A stretch of DNA of 57,824 nt from Pedosphaera sp. (GCA_028293325.1 JAQGPA010000084.1:1-57824), one strand, 5' to 3'; positions 44,155 through 53,609 are shown, counted from the first letter of the stretch. The notes: generated by a model not told the origin, from the letters alone. Numbers and translations are program-made.

Positions 44155-46776
44155 ATGGCCAAACTGAACCCGTCAAATTATCAGCCTTTTCTCCAAGCTT
44201 TCAGGCCACCGATGCGAAAGTTGATTCTCAAGTGTGGATTTTCGCCGGGCGATCTCGTCATGCTGACCGCGGCAATCCGCGATCTGCACCACTGGTATCC
44301 CGGACGATTCGTGACTGATGTGCGGACGGCCTGTCCAGACATCTGGGAAAACAATCCGCATATCACTGAGTTGCATGACGATGATTCGGAAGCCGAAATA
44401 ATTGACTGTGCTTATCCACTAATTAACCGATGTAATACCACACCCTACCATTGCCTGCATGGCTTTATAGAATTCCTGAACGAACGCCTGGATCTGGCCA
44501 TCAAACCCACGGCATTTAAAGGTGATCTCCACCTCTCCGAGCAGGAAAAAGCTTGGTATTCACAAGTTTACGAGGCCACTGGAGAAAATATACCCTTCTG
44601 GATAGTGGCGGCGGGAGGAAAGTATGATGTCACGATCAAATGGTGGGCATCGGAGCGCTACCAGGAGCTCATTGATTATTTTCGCGACAAAATCCAGTTT
44701 GTTCAGGTGGGTGATTATGGCCATCACCACCCCAAGTTGGGGGGTGTTATCGACCTGCGTGGACAAACAAGTCTGCGCGAATTAATTCGACTGGTCCACC
44801 ATTCGCAGGGAGTTCTCTGCTCAGTAACCGCTTTAATGCACTTGGCCGCGGCGGTGGAAACCAAAGATCGATTGCCATCCAACCGTCCCTGCGTCGTCAT
44901 TGCCGGCGGACGCGAACCGGCGCACTGGGAGGCTTATCCTGATCATCAGTTTATTCATACCAATGGCGCCCTGCCCTGCTGCACGAATGGCGGTTGTTGG
45001 AAGGATCGTGTCGCACCATTGCGAGACGGAAATACGCGGGATCGGAAGGATCATCTGTGTGTGGACGTGGTCAACAAGCTTCCGCGTTGCCTGGATATTA
45101 TCCAGCCTGCGGAGGTTATTCATCACATAGAGACATACTTTAATCGAAAAGACATGAAATACCTCTCGCCGGGCCAGCGCAAGGCGGCCGAGCGAGGTAT
45201 TGTCGCCACCAGTAAAAACCCTTACGACGAACAGCCGTTAAACTTGCATAACGCTGGCTCAGCTTGTGAGCGATTCATTCAATCCATTCCGCCCTATCCA
45301 GCGCGTTATCAAGGCCGCGGCATTGTAATCTGTGGGGGCGGCGTAAGGTACTTCACCAATGCCTGGGTGTGCATAAATATGTTGCGACGCTTGGGATGCC
45401 GATTGCCGGTTCAAGTATGGCACTTGGGCTGGAAAGAAATGGAGGCAAACATGGAAGCCCTGCTGGCTCCACTCGGGGTGGAGTGCATCAACGCCCAGAC
45501 GATAAAGAAAAAATTTCCAGTTCGTGTTCTGCACGGCTGGGAATTGAAGCCCTATGCCATTCTCCACTCATCATTCCAGGAAGTCTTGTTGTTGGATGCG
45601 GATAACGTGCCAGTGGTCAACCCCGAGTTTTTGTTCGACACACCTCAGTTCCGGGACAAGGGGGCGATTTTCTGGCCCGATTATGGTCAATGCGACAGCT
45701 CAAAAGCAGCCCCCATTTGGCGGAGTTGCGGCATGCGACAACCAAATGAGCCGGAATTTGAAAGCGGCCAAATCGTCGTTGACAAAAAGCGCTGTTGGTC
45801 CGCGCTTAACCTCTGCATGTGGTTTAATGAGAATTCGGACTTTTATTATCAGTTTCTGCACGGCGACAAGGAAACGTTTCATCTCGCCTTCCGCAAATTG
45901 AAGCGTGCTTATGCCCTCGTTCAACAACCAATACACACGCTCGAAGCCACCATGTGCCAGCATGATTTCCGCCGGCGCCGCATCTTTCAACATCGCAATA
46001 TGGACAAGTGGGATCTTTTCCAGCGCAACAAGCATGTTCAAGATTTTTGGTTTGAAAAGGAATGTCGCGATTTCCTCACACATTTGGGACTCGTCTGGGA
46101 CGGCGGCTTGGGCCGGGTGATAAAAGATAAAACGAAGACCGGCACGCATCCAAAGCTCAACGCAAGGCGATTGAAGTTCGAAGCAGTCATCATTTCATCC
46201 GTGGAACGGGGCAAATTACGCCGGCTAACCTTGGATAATTTGGCGAAGACGGACTGGGGCACCTCCGCGCTCCGGATACATATTGAGGATACCGGTGCGG
46301 AAAATGATGCACAAAGGCAATCGGATTGCGCCCTGCTTGCCTTAAAGGAAAGTCTTCAGGGAAATGCGGACTATATTTTGCTCCTGGAGGATGCCCTGAA
46401 CTTCAACCATCATATCTACCATAACCTGCTCAAATGGAACCCCATCAAGACTGGCAGCGTGACTTTGGCCGGCTTATACAACCCGCAAGTTCGAGATTTG
46501 GCGTGCGACCTCAAAAATAACGCCCGGATTGTCGATCCAAACTCGATATTCGGCAGTCAGGCCTTCCTCATATCACGAACAACTCTGGAGTATCTCGTTA
46601 AATCTTGGAAGCGTGCGGATGGCGCTCTGGATAGAAAAATCGCCCGTCTCGCCTGCCGGCTGAAAAGTCCAATTTTTTATCATGCTCCGTCCCTGGTTCA
46701 ACATATTGCCACCTCACACATGCTGGGCCGAAACTGTCATCGCGCCATCGATTTTGATGCCAATTGGCACGCATAG
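44155..46776 (+). CDS. Three-domain glycosyltransferase (GT9-like, mannosyltransferase-like, C-terminal GT-like)
   Basis: 873 residues combining three transferase-like domains. Residues about 20-330 resemble GT9 heptosyltransferases (LILKCGFSPGDLVMLTAAIRDL, WWASERYQELIDYF, VIDLRGQTSLRELIRLVHHSQGVLCSVTALMHLAAA), with the Cys-rich tail ALPCCTNGGCWK. Residues about 385-640 resemble the Mannosyltransferase_put family (GIVICGGGVRYFTNAWVCINMLR), with the DxD motif LLLDADN. Residues about 660-860 have AVIISSVERGKLRRLTLDNL and LLLEDALNFNHHIYHNL, like GT25/GT2-type enzymes. ATG 44155 follows GGGGAGGAGCGG; ATG 44128 is an alternative. Fusion suggests successive sugar additions to one acceptor; glycan unknown. 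Confidence 0.8.
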   Translation: MAKLNPSNYQPFLQAFRPPMRKLILKCGFSPGDLVMLTAAIRDLHHWYPGRFVTDVRTACPDIWENNPHITELHDDDSEAEIIDCAYPLINRCNTTPYHCLHGFIEFLNERLDLAIKPTAFKGDLHLSEQEKAWYSQVYEATGENIPFWIVAAGGKYDVTIKWWASERYQELIDYFRDKIQFVQVGDYGHHHPKLGGVIDLRGQTSLRELIRLVHHSQGVLCSVTALMHLAAAVETKDRLPSNRPCVVIAGGREPAHWEAYPDHQFIHTNGALPCCTNGGCWKDRVAPLRDGNTRDRKDHLCVDVVNKLPRCLDIIQPAEVIHHIETYFNRKDMKYLSPGQRKAAERGIVATSKNPYDEQPLNLHNAGSACERFIQSIPPYPARYQGRGIVICGGGVRYFTNAWVCINMLRRLGCRLPVQVWHLGWKEMEANMEALLAPLGVECINAQTIKKKFPVRVLHGWELKPYAILHSSFQEVLLLDADNVPVVNPEFLFDTPQFRDKGAIFWPDYGQCDSSKAAPIWRSCGMRQPNEPEFESGQIVVDKKRCWSALNLCMWFNENSDFYYQFLHGDKETFHLAFRKLKRAYALVQQPIHTLEATMCQHDFRRRRIFQHRNMDKWDLFQRNKHVQDFWFEKECRDFLTHLGLVWDGGLGRVIKDKTKTGTHPKLNARRLKFEAVIISSVERGKLRRLTLDNLAKTDWGTSALRIHIEDTGAENDAQRQSDCALLALKESLQGNADYILLLEDALNFNHHIYHNLLKWNPIKTGSVTLAGLYNPQVRDLACDLKNNARIVDPNSIFGSQAFLISRTTLEYLVKSWKRADGALDRKIARLACRLKSPIFYHAPSLVQHIATSHMLGRNCHRAIDFDANWHA

Positions 46777-46796
46777 CTGGCGTGCCATCATGGCAC
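46766..46796 (+). terminator. Competing hairpins at the end of the glycosyltransferase gene
   Basis: GGCACGC/GCGTGCC (46766-46772 with 46780-46786) spans the stop codon. GTGCCAT/ATGGCAC (46782-46788 with 46790-46796) shares its left part, so only one can form at a time. There is no T-tract. This may be a weak or regulated transcript end. Confidence 0.35.
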
Positions 46797-46907
46797 CGTT
46801 CTCAATTTCATTCGCAGGTCCTTTTCGGTTTTCCACTCGGTGCTAAAACGGAGCGACGCATGTTGCTTTGTTTTTCCCGTTATGATTAATTCGTCGCTGC
46901 GGAAATA

Positions 46908-49900
46908 ATGGATCACGACGCCCAAAACCATGGCCGGCAGCCTGCGCCTTTCGACAATGGCCCTGCGGGCACCCAAGACGCCTCCCAAGTCCCCGCCCAC
47001 ATCCCCGATCACCAGTTGTTACGCTGCATTGGCCGTGGCAGCTATGGCACAGTCTGGCTGGCTCGAAACACCATGGGCATGTACCGTGCGGTAAAAATTG
47101 TTTTCCGCAAATCTTTTGAGAATCAGAGGCCTTTTGAACGGGAATTATCGGGCATTCGTAAATTCGAACCCATCTCTCGCTCGCATGAGGGCTTTGTTGA
47201 CATTCTTCACGTCGGCATCAATGAGGAGCAGGGATATTTCTATTACATAATGGAATTGGGTGACGACCAGCTATCCGGCCAACAGATCGAACCCGAAAGT
47301 TACTCACCCAAAACGCTGGCTAGAGAAATCTCGCAACATGGCCAGCTTCCCCAGTCGGAATGTTTGCGGCTGGGGATCGCCTTGAGTCATGCGCTTTCTG
47401 AACTTCATGGCCATGACTTGGTTCACCGTGATGTCAAGCCTTCCAACATCATCTTTGTAAATGGTGTGCCCAAATTGGCCGATATCGGCTTGGTTGCTGA
47501 TGTTAACGAGGCACGTTCCTACGTTGGCACGGAAGGGTTCATCCCTCCCGAAGGTCCCGGCACACCTCAGGCGGATGTTTTTAGTCTGGGCAAGGTGCTC
47601 TATGAAGCCAGCACCGGAAAGGACCGCCAGGATTTTCCTGAATTACCAACCCTGCTGGACAAACTACCCGATCCCGAGGCATTCCTGGAGCTTAACGAAG
47701 TAATCCTCAACGCCTGCAGGAATCCCGTCAGCCAGCGTTACCAATCCGCCTGGGCCATGCACGCGGATCTACTGATCCTGGCAAATGGAAAATCCGTTAA
47801 GCGTTTGAAAATGTTGGAACGCAGGTTTTCCAATTTGAAGAAGATCGCAGGTATCTCCGCCTTGGCTATGCTTGCCCTATCAGTCATTTCAATTCAGGTC
47901 TATCGTGAATGGCGGAACGTTATTGCATCTCGGCAACGGTTGGTGGTTGAGAATATCATTTCTGGTGAACGCTCGGTGGAGTCCGGCAACCTCCTGGAGG
48001 CCCTCCCCTACTTTGTCGACGCCTGGCAACTGGATCGCGGAAATGCGCAACAGGAGGCGGCGCACCGCCTACGATTCAACTCCACCCTTGCCCAATGCCC
48101 CAAGTTGACGCACCTCTGGTTTCTGGGCGGCGACGTCCATGACGGCGAGTTTAGTCCCGATGGAAAAAAAGTTTTGATAGCGAAGTATTTTGGTAAAGCC
48201 GCAATCTATGACCTTGCGAGCGGCAAATTATGTTCGGCTACATTTGGGCCGGCGAAGGGATTGTGCACCGCCAATTTTAGTCCGGATATGAGATTCATCC
48301 TCACGGCCAGCGAAGAGTCCACAGCCAGTATATGGAACTCCACCAATCTCGAAGAAGTGCTCCGCTTGTCTCATCCCGACACCATACTTGGCGCCAAGTT
48401 TAGTAAAGACGGGCTTCGCGCCATAACCGCTTGCGATGATGGCAATGCACGCGTATGGAACGCGCGCACGGGCCAGTTGGAATTGCTGCTTAAACGACAC
48501 ACCGGCCGGGTGCGATTCGCTAATTTCAGCAACGATGGCCGGCTGATTGTAACGGGAGGTGAAGATGCCACTGCCATTGTCTGGGATGCAACCACGGGTC
48601 AGCCGATTGGCAAACCGCTCGAACACACGCCTTTAAGTTGGGTCAAGTATGCGGCATTTAGCCCTGACAATCAAACTCTGGTCACCGCTTGCTCTGACCA
48701 TACGGCTCGCGTCTGGGATGTCACAACCGGCAAGCCTATCCGGCCCAATTTGCTTCATCATGCTGGAGTGGAGTGTGCTGAATTCAGCCCTGATGGACGA
48801 TTAATCGTTACCTCCAGTTTCGATCGCACAGTTCGCCTTTGGCACGCCGATACCTTGCAACCCTTCGATTTTAACCCCAGCCTGAAGCATAGCTCAGCTG
48901 TAACGCATGTCTCCTTCAGCCCCGATAGTCGTCGCATAATCACCACTTGCACGGATGGCTCGGTGCGAGTCTGGGACCTGGCCGGCAGTGCAGTGCCGCC
49001 CATTCCCGTACGGCGTTCATTCAGCCGGGACGGCAGTCGTTTTCTAGGTGTCATAGAAAAAAGCATCGAAGTGGGAAACACCAGCAGTGCCAACGCCACC
49101 TTCCAATTGGCCCCCGAAAGTCCTTTGTTGGAGAGGGCTGAATTTAGCCGCAATGGCCGGTTTATCGTGAGCATTGGTTTAATGCAGACCCCATCGGGTG
49201 AAACCAACCGACTGCTGGAAGTTTGGGATGCCACGTCTGGCAAGCTAGTCGCGCCCGGTCTCCTGGTTTCAAATTCTGTTGTCCGTGCGTTGCCTAGCGA
49301 TGATGGCAAACGCCTGGTAGTTTTCGGCGGCAAAATGGCGCAAACTTGGGATGTCACGACCCGCGCGCCACTGTCCCAGCCTTTACTCCATGATGAATCG
49401 GTCGCATCAGCCATTTTCAACCCCGCTGGTAATTTAATTGCCACCCGAAGTGGCACCAACGCCTATGCATGGGAAGCGGATAGTGGACGAGCAAAGTTTG
49501 CCCCGTTAAATCATCCGCGACCGGTTACTTTTGTGGATTTTAGCCCGGATGGAAGTCGCTTGGTAACTTGCTGTGCCGATGATCAGATCTATCCCTGTTT
49601 CGCCCAGGTATGGAACGCCGATTCCGGACAACCCGTAGGTGCTCGGCTTGTGCACCCCGATGGAGTTCTTTTCGCCGCATTCAGCCCTGACGGCACCCGC
49701 ATAGCCACTGCAAGCGAAGACTTTACCGCACAGGTCTGGGATGTGGCTACCAGCAGACAGCTTGGCGTGGCTCTCTGGCACAATGAACAAGTGCACACAG
49801 TCTCTTTTAGTCCTGATAATCGATGGGTCGTGACTTCCAGCATAGATCGAAGCGCTCGTGTTTGGAGCGCAGAAACTGGTTATCCATTGACCCCGCCTTT

Positions 49901-50330
49901 GCGGCACATTCACAGATTGGAGGGCGCAAAGTTCCTGGCGGATGGGCATCGAATTGTGGCTTCAGACTTCAGAGGCAATGCTTGGATATGGGAATTGCCC
50001 TTGGACAAAATTCCCATGGATGATTTAAAAATGATTTCCCGTTTATTATCGGGCAACCTGTCTAATTCCACGGACGGGCTGTCTTCATCCAAATCAAAAT
50101 CACCCGAAGCGATGTGGCAACGCCTCCAGGCCCAATATCCGTCGAATTTCACCGTATCCGCGCAGGAAATTGAAGCCTGGCACGAATTTGAAGCGGAAGA
50201 TAGTGAAGCTAATCAAGAGTGGTATGCGGCTGTATTTCATTTACAGCAACTTTTGTCCTTGCACCCGGACAGCCCAAAGACACTTGACCGCCTCACCCGC
50301 GCCAATGAACACTTGAAAAGCCAGAATTAA
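46908..50330 (+). CDS. Membrane Ser/Thr protein kinase with WD40 double propeller
   Basis: 1140 residues. The cytoplasmic kinase domain (about 36-290) has glycine loop GRGSYGTV (42-49), Lys63 (AVKIV) and catalytic loop HRDVKPSN with Asp175. The metal-binding segment is ADIGL (Asp192), where DFG is usual. One membrane helix follows (about 313-332). The rest holds about 14-15 WD40-type repeats (FSPDGRLIV...DRTVRLWH and similar), enough for two seven-bladed propellers outside the membrane. A short C-terminal TPR-like tail ends FHLQQLLSLHPDSPKTLDRLTRANEHL. One WD repeat (about 700-735) is degenerate. This architecture is a known verrucomicrobial/planctomycete kinase type. Substrates are unknown; the ECF sigma factor upstream is a candidate. 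Confidence 0.9.
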   Translation: MDHDAQNHGRQPAPFDNGPAGTQDASQVPAHIPDHQLLRCIGRGSYGTVWLARNTMGMYRAVKIVFRKSFENQRPFERELSGIRKFEPISRSHEGFVDILHVGINEEQGYFYYIMELGDDQLSGQQIEPESYSPKTLAREISQHGQLPQSECLRLGIALSHALSELHGHDLVHRDVKPSNIIFVNGVPKLADIGLVADVNEARSYVGTEGFIPPEGPGTPQADVFSLGKVLYEASTGKDRQDFPELPTLLDKLPDPEAFLELNEVILNACRNPVSQRYQSAWAMHADLLILANGKSVKRLKMLERRFSNLKKIAGISALAMLALSVISIQVYREWRNVIASRQRLVVENIISGERSVESGNLLEALPYFVDAWQLDRGNAQQEAAHRLRFNSTLAQCPKLTHLWFLGGDVHDGEFSPDGKKVLIAKYFGKAAIYDLASGKLCSATFGPAKGLCTANFSPDMRFILTASEESTASIWNSTNLEEVLRLSHPDTILGAKFSKDGLRAITACDDGNARVWNARTGQLELLLKRHTGRVRFANFSNDGRLIVTGGEDATAIVWDATTGQPIGKPLEHTPLSWVKYAAFSPDNQTLVTACSDHTARVWDVTTGKPIRPNLLHHAGVECAEFSPDGRLIVTSSFDRTVRLWHADTLQPFDFNPSLKHSSAVTHVSFSPDSRRIITTCTDGSVRVWDLAGSAVPPIPVRRSFSRDGSRFLGVIEKSIEVGNTSSANATFQLAPESPLLERAEFSRNGRFIVSIGLMQTPSGETNRLLEVWDATSGKLVAPGLLVSNSVVRALPSDDGKRLVVFGGKMAQTWDVTTRAPLSQPLLHDESVASAIFNPAGNLIATRSGTNAYAWEADSGRAKFAPLNHPRPVTFVDFSPDGSRLVTCCADDQIYPCFAQVWNADSGQPVGARLVHPDGVLFAAFSPDGTRIATASEDFTAQVWDVATSRQLGVALWHNEQVHTVSFSPDNRWVVTSSIDRSARVWSAETGYPLTPPLRHIHRLEGAKFLADGHRIVASDFRGNAWIWELPLDKIPMDDLKMISRLLSGNLSNSTDGLSSSKSKSPEAMWQRLQAQYPSNFTVSAQEIEAWHEFEAEDSEANQEWYAAVFHLQQLLSLHPDSPKTLDRLTRANEHLKSQN

Positions 50331-50617
50331 TGGATCTCCCGAACAAGGATGGCTGAGAACAATGGTTCCCGCGACCGGTTCATTCCGCGTAAGTAGTGAT
50401 TTCTGAAAGATTGTCCCTCCACACGCCATGAAAGGAGTAAAAAGCATCATTCTCCAAGACAGGAATCTCTTTACTTAAAGGACACGAACGGACCCTTGTT
50501 ATGCGATTCTTGAAAGATCAGCAGTTTTGCATACGTATTTAATATATGACGTGTGTCTGGTAACATTCTGTTTTTGTGAACGCTGCCGTGAGCAGCACAA
50601 CCCTGATTGCATAAATT
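50331..50617. other. Intergenic region before the hybrid kinase
   Basis: 287 nt without a supported gene. It contains the motif pair at 50531-50554 shared with the sigma-factor upstream region. An ATG at about 50428 is followed by only a short frame. Confidence 0.4.
50531..50554 (+). promoter_or_regulatory. Motif pair upstream of the hybrid kinase
   Basis: ATACGTA (50531-50537) and TGACGTGT (50547-50554), 9 nt apart and 63 nt before the GTG start. It shares both words and their order with 42943-42968 upstream of the ECF sigma factor. Confidence 0.35.
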
Positions 50618-52525
50618 GTGAAACCGCTGCAAATTCTCCACCTTGAAGACAGTGCGCCCGATGCGGAATTACTTGAGCGAAACCTTAAACGGGGAAGCCT
50701 GGATTGCTTTATCACCTGTGTAAAAACCCGAAGCGACTTTGAAGCGGCTTTGGAAAAGCGCGGTTTCGATTTGATACTGTCGGACTATTCACTCCCTGCA
50801 TTCGATGGATTATCCGCTCTTCAATTGACGCGCGTAAAATGCCCCGAAATTCCCTTCATTTTTGTCTCTGGAACTATTGGCGAAGATAAGGCGGTTGAGT
50901 CCTTGAAACAGGGCGCCACTGATTATGTCACCAAAGACCGGCTCAGTCGATTAGTCCCGGCCATCCAGCGCGCCCTCCTTGAAGCCAAGGCATCAAAAGA
51001 GCGGCTGCTGGCTGAGGAGCAAATTCGGGAGCAAGCCGCGTTGTTGGACCAGGCGCGTGACGCCATCTGTCTGAATGACATGAATCAACGCATTCTCTAT
51101 TGGAATAGAAGCGCCGAGCGCCTGTACGGATGGAGTGCCCGGGAAGCCTTGGGCAGGAATGCCAATCAACTGCTTTTTCAAGATGATTTAACCCACCCGA
51201 TTGCTGCCCTTCAAAGTCTGATCCGAAAGGGCGAGTGGCAGGGGGAATTAAATCAGGTTACCAGGCAAGGAAGCAAAATTGTTGTTGAAAGCCGTTGGAC
51301 GCTGATGCGCGGCCTGCGTGGTGAACCTAAATCCATTCTCGTCATCAATACTGACATTACCGAAAAGCGGCAACTTGAAGCCCAGTTTCTGCGCACGCAA
51401 CGCATGGAAAGCATCGGCGCTCTGGCCGGGGGCATTGCCCATGACCTCAACAATGCCTTGGCGCCCATTCTGATGGCTGCGGACTTTATTCGCGAGGAGT
51501 TGGTGACTGAAGAAAGCAAAAAACTGTTGGGGATAATGCAAACCAGCGCCCGACGCAGTGTCAATATGGTCAGGCAAATCCTCTCCTTCGCACGCGGCGT
51601 GGGCGGTGAACATGCTCGATTGCCGATACACCGCTTGATTAATGAAATGGTCAAACTTGCTGAGGATACCTTTCCCCGCTCAATTAAAGTTCAAAGCCGG
51701 ATTGCGCCGGACCTTTATCCGGTCAAGGGTAATGCCACTCAATTTCATCAATTGCTCCTTAATCTGTGTGTTAACGCTCGCGATGCCATGCCCAACGGCG
51801 GCAGTCTTTTGATCGAAGCGGCTAATATCATCCTCAGTGAAGTAAGCGCAGCCGGCTCTCAGCAAGCTCCAGGACCTCACGTAATCCTGACCGTCACTGA
51901 TACTGGCCACGGAATGCCGAAGGAGGTGCTGGCCAATATTTTTGAGCCTTTTTTCACAACCAAGGAAGTCGGCAAGGGAACCGGCTTGGGACTCTCCACC
52001 GCCATGGGAATCATTAAAACACATGGCGGCTTCGTGCAGGTGTCCAGCCAAGTCGGGAAAGGAACGACTTTCAAGATTTATCTGCCCGCAGCCAACAGCG
52101 TTGAAACGCCTTTACCCGAACATAAACCGCCAGGACCGATCCTCGGGCAGGGTGAAACGATTCTTCTGGTCGATGATGAGATTGCCATTCTGGAAGTGAC
52201 AAAGCTGTTGCTGGAAAGTTTCAACTACAAAGTTTTAACCGCCATGGATGGGGCGGAGGCGGTGAAACTTTATCAGTGGAATGCCACAGAGATAAAAGCG
52301 GTGGTTACAGACATGATGATGCCCATCATGAATGGGCCCGAAGCAATCCAAGCCATACGGCAAATTAACCCCAAGATCAAAGTCATCGGCGTAAGCGGGC
52401 TGGGCCCGGAATCGATGCTCGCCAATGCAGGCCAATCCAACATGCAGGCCTATTTACAAAAACCTTTCGCCACGGAAGACCTGCTCGCCACCTTGCATCG
52501 ACTTCTGGTCACTGAACCCCGTTGA
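50618..52525 (+). CDS. Hybrid histidine kinase (REC-PAS-HisKA-HATPase-REC)
   Basis: Cytoplasmic 635-residue hybrid kinase. The N-terminal receiver has ILHLEDSAPDAE and phospho-acceptor Asp56 (LILSDYSLP). A PAS domain (about 140-250) follows, then HisKA with His275 (GALAGGIAHDLNNALAPIL), HATPase_c (DTGHGMPKEVLANIFEPFFTTKEVGKGTGLGLSTAMGI) and a C-terminal receiver with Asp565 (VVTDMMMPIMNG). The start is GTG 50618; there is no clear ribosome site. It is related in design to the kinase at 20484. No output regulator is adjacent, so its phosphate target is unknown. Confidence 0.9.
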   Translation: MKPLQILHLEDSAPDAELLERNLKRGSLDCFITCVKTRSDFEAALEKRGFDLILSDYSLPAFDGLSALQLTRVKCPEIPFIFVSGTIGEDKAVESLKQGATDYVTKDRLSRLVPAIQRALLEAKASKERLLAEEQIREQAALLDQARDAICLNDMNQRILYWNRSAERLYGWSAREALGRNANQLLFQDDLTHPIAALQSLIRKGEWQGELNQVTRQGSKIVVESRWTLMRGLRGEPKSILVINTDITEKRQLEAQFLRTQRMESIGALAGGIAHDLNNALAPILMAADFIREELVTEESKKLLGIMQTSARRSVNMVRQILSFARGVGGEHARLPIHRLINEMVKLAEDTFPRSIKVQSRIAPDLYPVKGNATQFHQLLLNLCVNARDAMPNGGSLLIEAANIILSEVSAAGSQQAPGPHVILTVTDTGHGMPKEVLANIFEPFFTTKEVGKGTGLGLSTAMGIIKTHGGFVQVSSQVGKGTTFKIYLPAANSVETPLPEHKPPGPILGQGETILLVDDEIAILEVTKLLLESFNYKVLTAMDGAEAVKLYQWNATEIKAVVTDMMMPIMNGPEAIQAIRQINPKIKVIGVSGLGPESMLANAGQSNMQAYLQKPFATEDLLATLHRLLVTEPR

Positions 52526-52551
52526 TAAACGCAAGAGCTTTGGGCTGTCCT

Positions 52552-53043
52552 TCAAAGCGAGTAACGCGCTGCCATCGACGACTGCATCTCTTGTTTCTGC
52601 AAGCAACCATAGTCGCTCTTGGTTGCACTTGGATTCAACGCAACTTGTATTAATTCCTCTGTGGCCGTTATCACCTTTTCGCCGCCTGCTTGCCATGCTG
52701 AAATAAGCAGCCACTCCAACGTCCGCCGGGGATCCCGGGCCGGAGGCGCTAGATCGACTTTGATATTGGTCGGTTTTGAATCGATGGACGCCGTCATGGC
52801 ACGAATAATGGTAAACGCGAACAAAACCCGCCGGGCAATGGCTCGTTTCTGACAATCACGCAATCCTTCCGGCCATTTGTAATTCCTGGCAAAATACCGG
52901 CAAGCAGTATCCACATTGTCAATTTGCGACAACTCTTCAGCAGTTCCGGAAACCGTCTCCGGTGATAAAAACTCGAACGGTCCCACCTTCAACGTTGACT
53001 GACCATATTCCAGAATCGAGCCCATTTGGTTCCAAGTAATCAT
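52552..53043 (-). CDS. Hypothetical protein, 163 residues
   Basis: No family recognised. It is soluble, with a helical-looking middle (GTAEELSQIDNVDTACRYFARNYKWPEGLRDCQKRAIARRVLFAFTIIRAM) and no signal peptide. It ends 26 nt from the convergent hybrid-kinase gene. A second minus-strand frame (52937-53131) overlaps its 5' end and begins MTMDKVDFWSGDG, so the 5' end could hold a frameshift or an alternative small gene. The region just upstream carries a dispersed repeat. Confidence 0.55.
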   Translation of the reverse strand: MITWNQMGSILEYGQSTLKVGPFEFLSPETVSGTAEELSQIDNVDTACRYFARNYKWPEGLRDCQKRAIARRVLFAFTIIRAMTASIDSKPTNIKVDLAPPARDPRRTLEWLLISAWQAGGEKVITATEELIQVALNPSATKSDYGCLQKQEMQSSMAARYSL

Positions 53044-53107
53044 ATAGATATAAGCTGGAGGTCTTCCCGGGAGCCTTCGGGCATGACAACAGCCCGTCCC
53101 CGCTCCA

Positions 53108-53159
53108 GAAATCGACCTTATCCATAGTCACTACGGACGCAGAGGTGCCAATCTTTCAA
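53108..53159. repeat. Dispersed repeat, copy 2
   Basis: Same orientation as 42790-42843. The final 33 nt, from 53127, contain ACTACGGACGC and CAATCTTTCAA and differ from the other copy at 5 positions. Confidence 0.5.
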
Positions 53160-53278
53160 CAATCTTTCATCCAGCAATTAACCCCCATTTCGCCCCTGCT
53201 CCCGCCATAATAGCAGTCTGGCGGGAACCGATACCTACATGTTTCAAAAAGCGAGTTGCCTCAAACAACGGAAAGTAA

Positions 53279-53527
53279 TCATAAATGCCGCTGCAAAAAC
53301 GCCTTGCCTGAGCCTGATTTTAAGTAACGCTCAAACGCGATGGCCCGTTCCTTGTTCCTGAAAGCGGTCGCGGTTCTTATAATCCAAGGCGCGAATTTTG
53401 AGGTGTAGGGAACCTTGCGATCATTGTGTTCCGCCAGGCGTTCATGAAGAGCCTGCGTTTGCCCTGTATAATGCTTATCCGGGAATGAAATCGATTGCAG
53501 CGTATAAACGTAATGATACCCCTTCAT
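53279..53527 (-). CDS. GIY-YIG nuclease family protein
   Basis: 82-residue single-domain member of the UvrC N-terminal-like (GIY-YIG) superfamily. The motif appears as YVYTLQS..HYTGQT (YVY and YTG in place of GIY and YIG). The conserved Arg is in LHERLAEHN, the Tyr in PYTSKFAPW, and the Glu in ERAIAFERYLKSGSGKAFL. Stand-alone proteins of this YhbQ-like type are common and poorly characterised. It follows tRNA-Cys on the same strand at a short distance. Confidence 0.9.
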   Translation of the reverse strand: MKGYHYVYTLQSISFPDKHYTGQTQALHERLAEHNDRKVPYTSKFAPWIIRTATAFRNKERAIAFERYLKSGSGKAFLQRHL

Positions 53528-53564
53528 TTATTTAATCAACCCACCTTCTCCTGCATCTAACACT

Positions 53565-53609
53565 TGGCTGGCCTGCCAGCCGTAGCTCGTCCCTACGAGC
53601 GAAGGCTGG
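53565..53609. repeat. Nested palindromes overlapping the tRNA-Cys 3' end
   Basis: CCAGCC (53576-53581) can pair with GGCTGG at 53566-53571 or with GGCTGG at 53604-53609. The second pairing is extended by GCTCGT/ACGAGC (53585-53590 with 53595-53600) around CCCT. The two hairpins exclude each other. The outer arm includes the encoded CCA of tRNA-Cys. It resembles a REP-type element; no T-tract follows. Confidence 0.5.
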
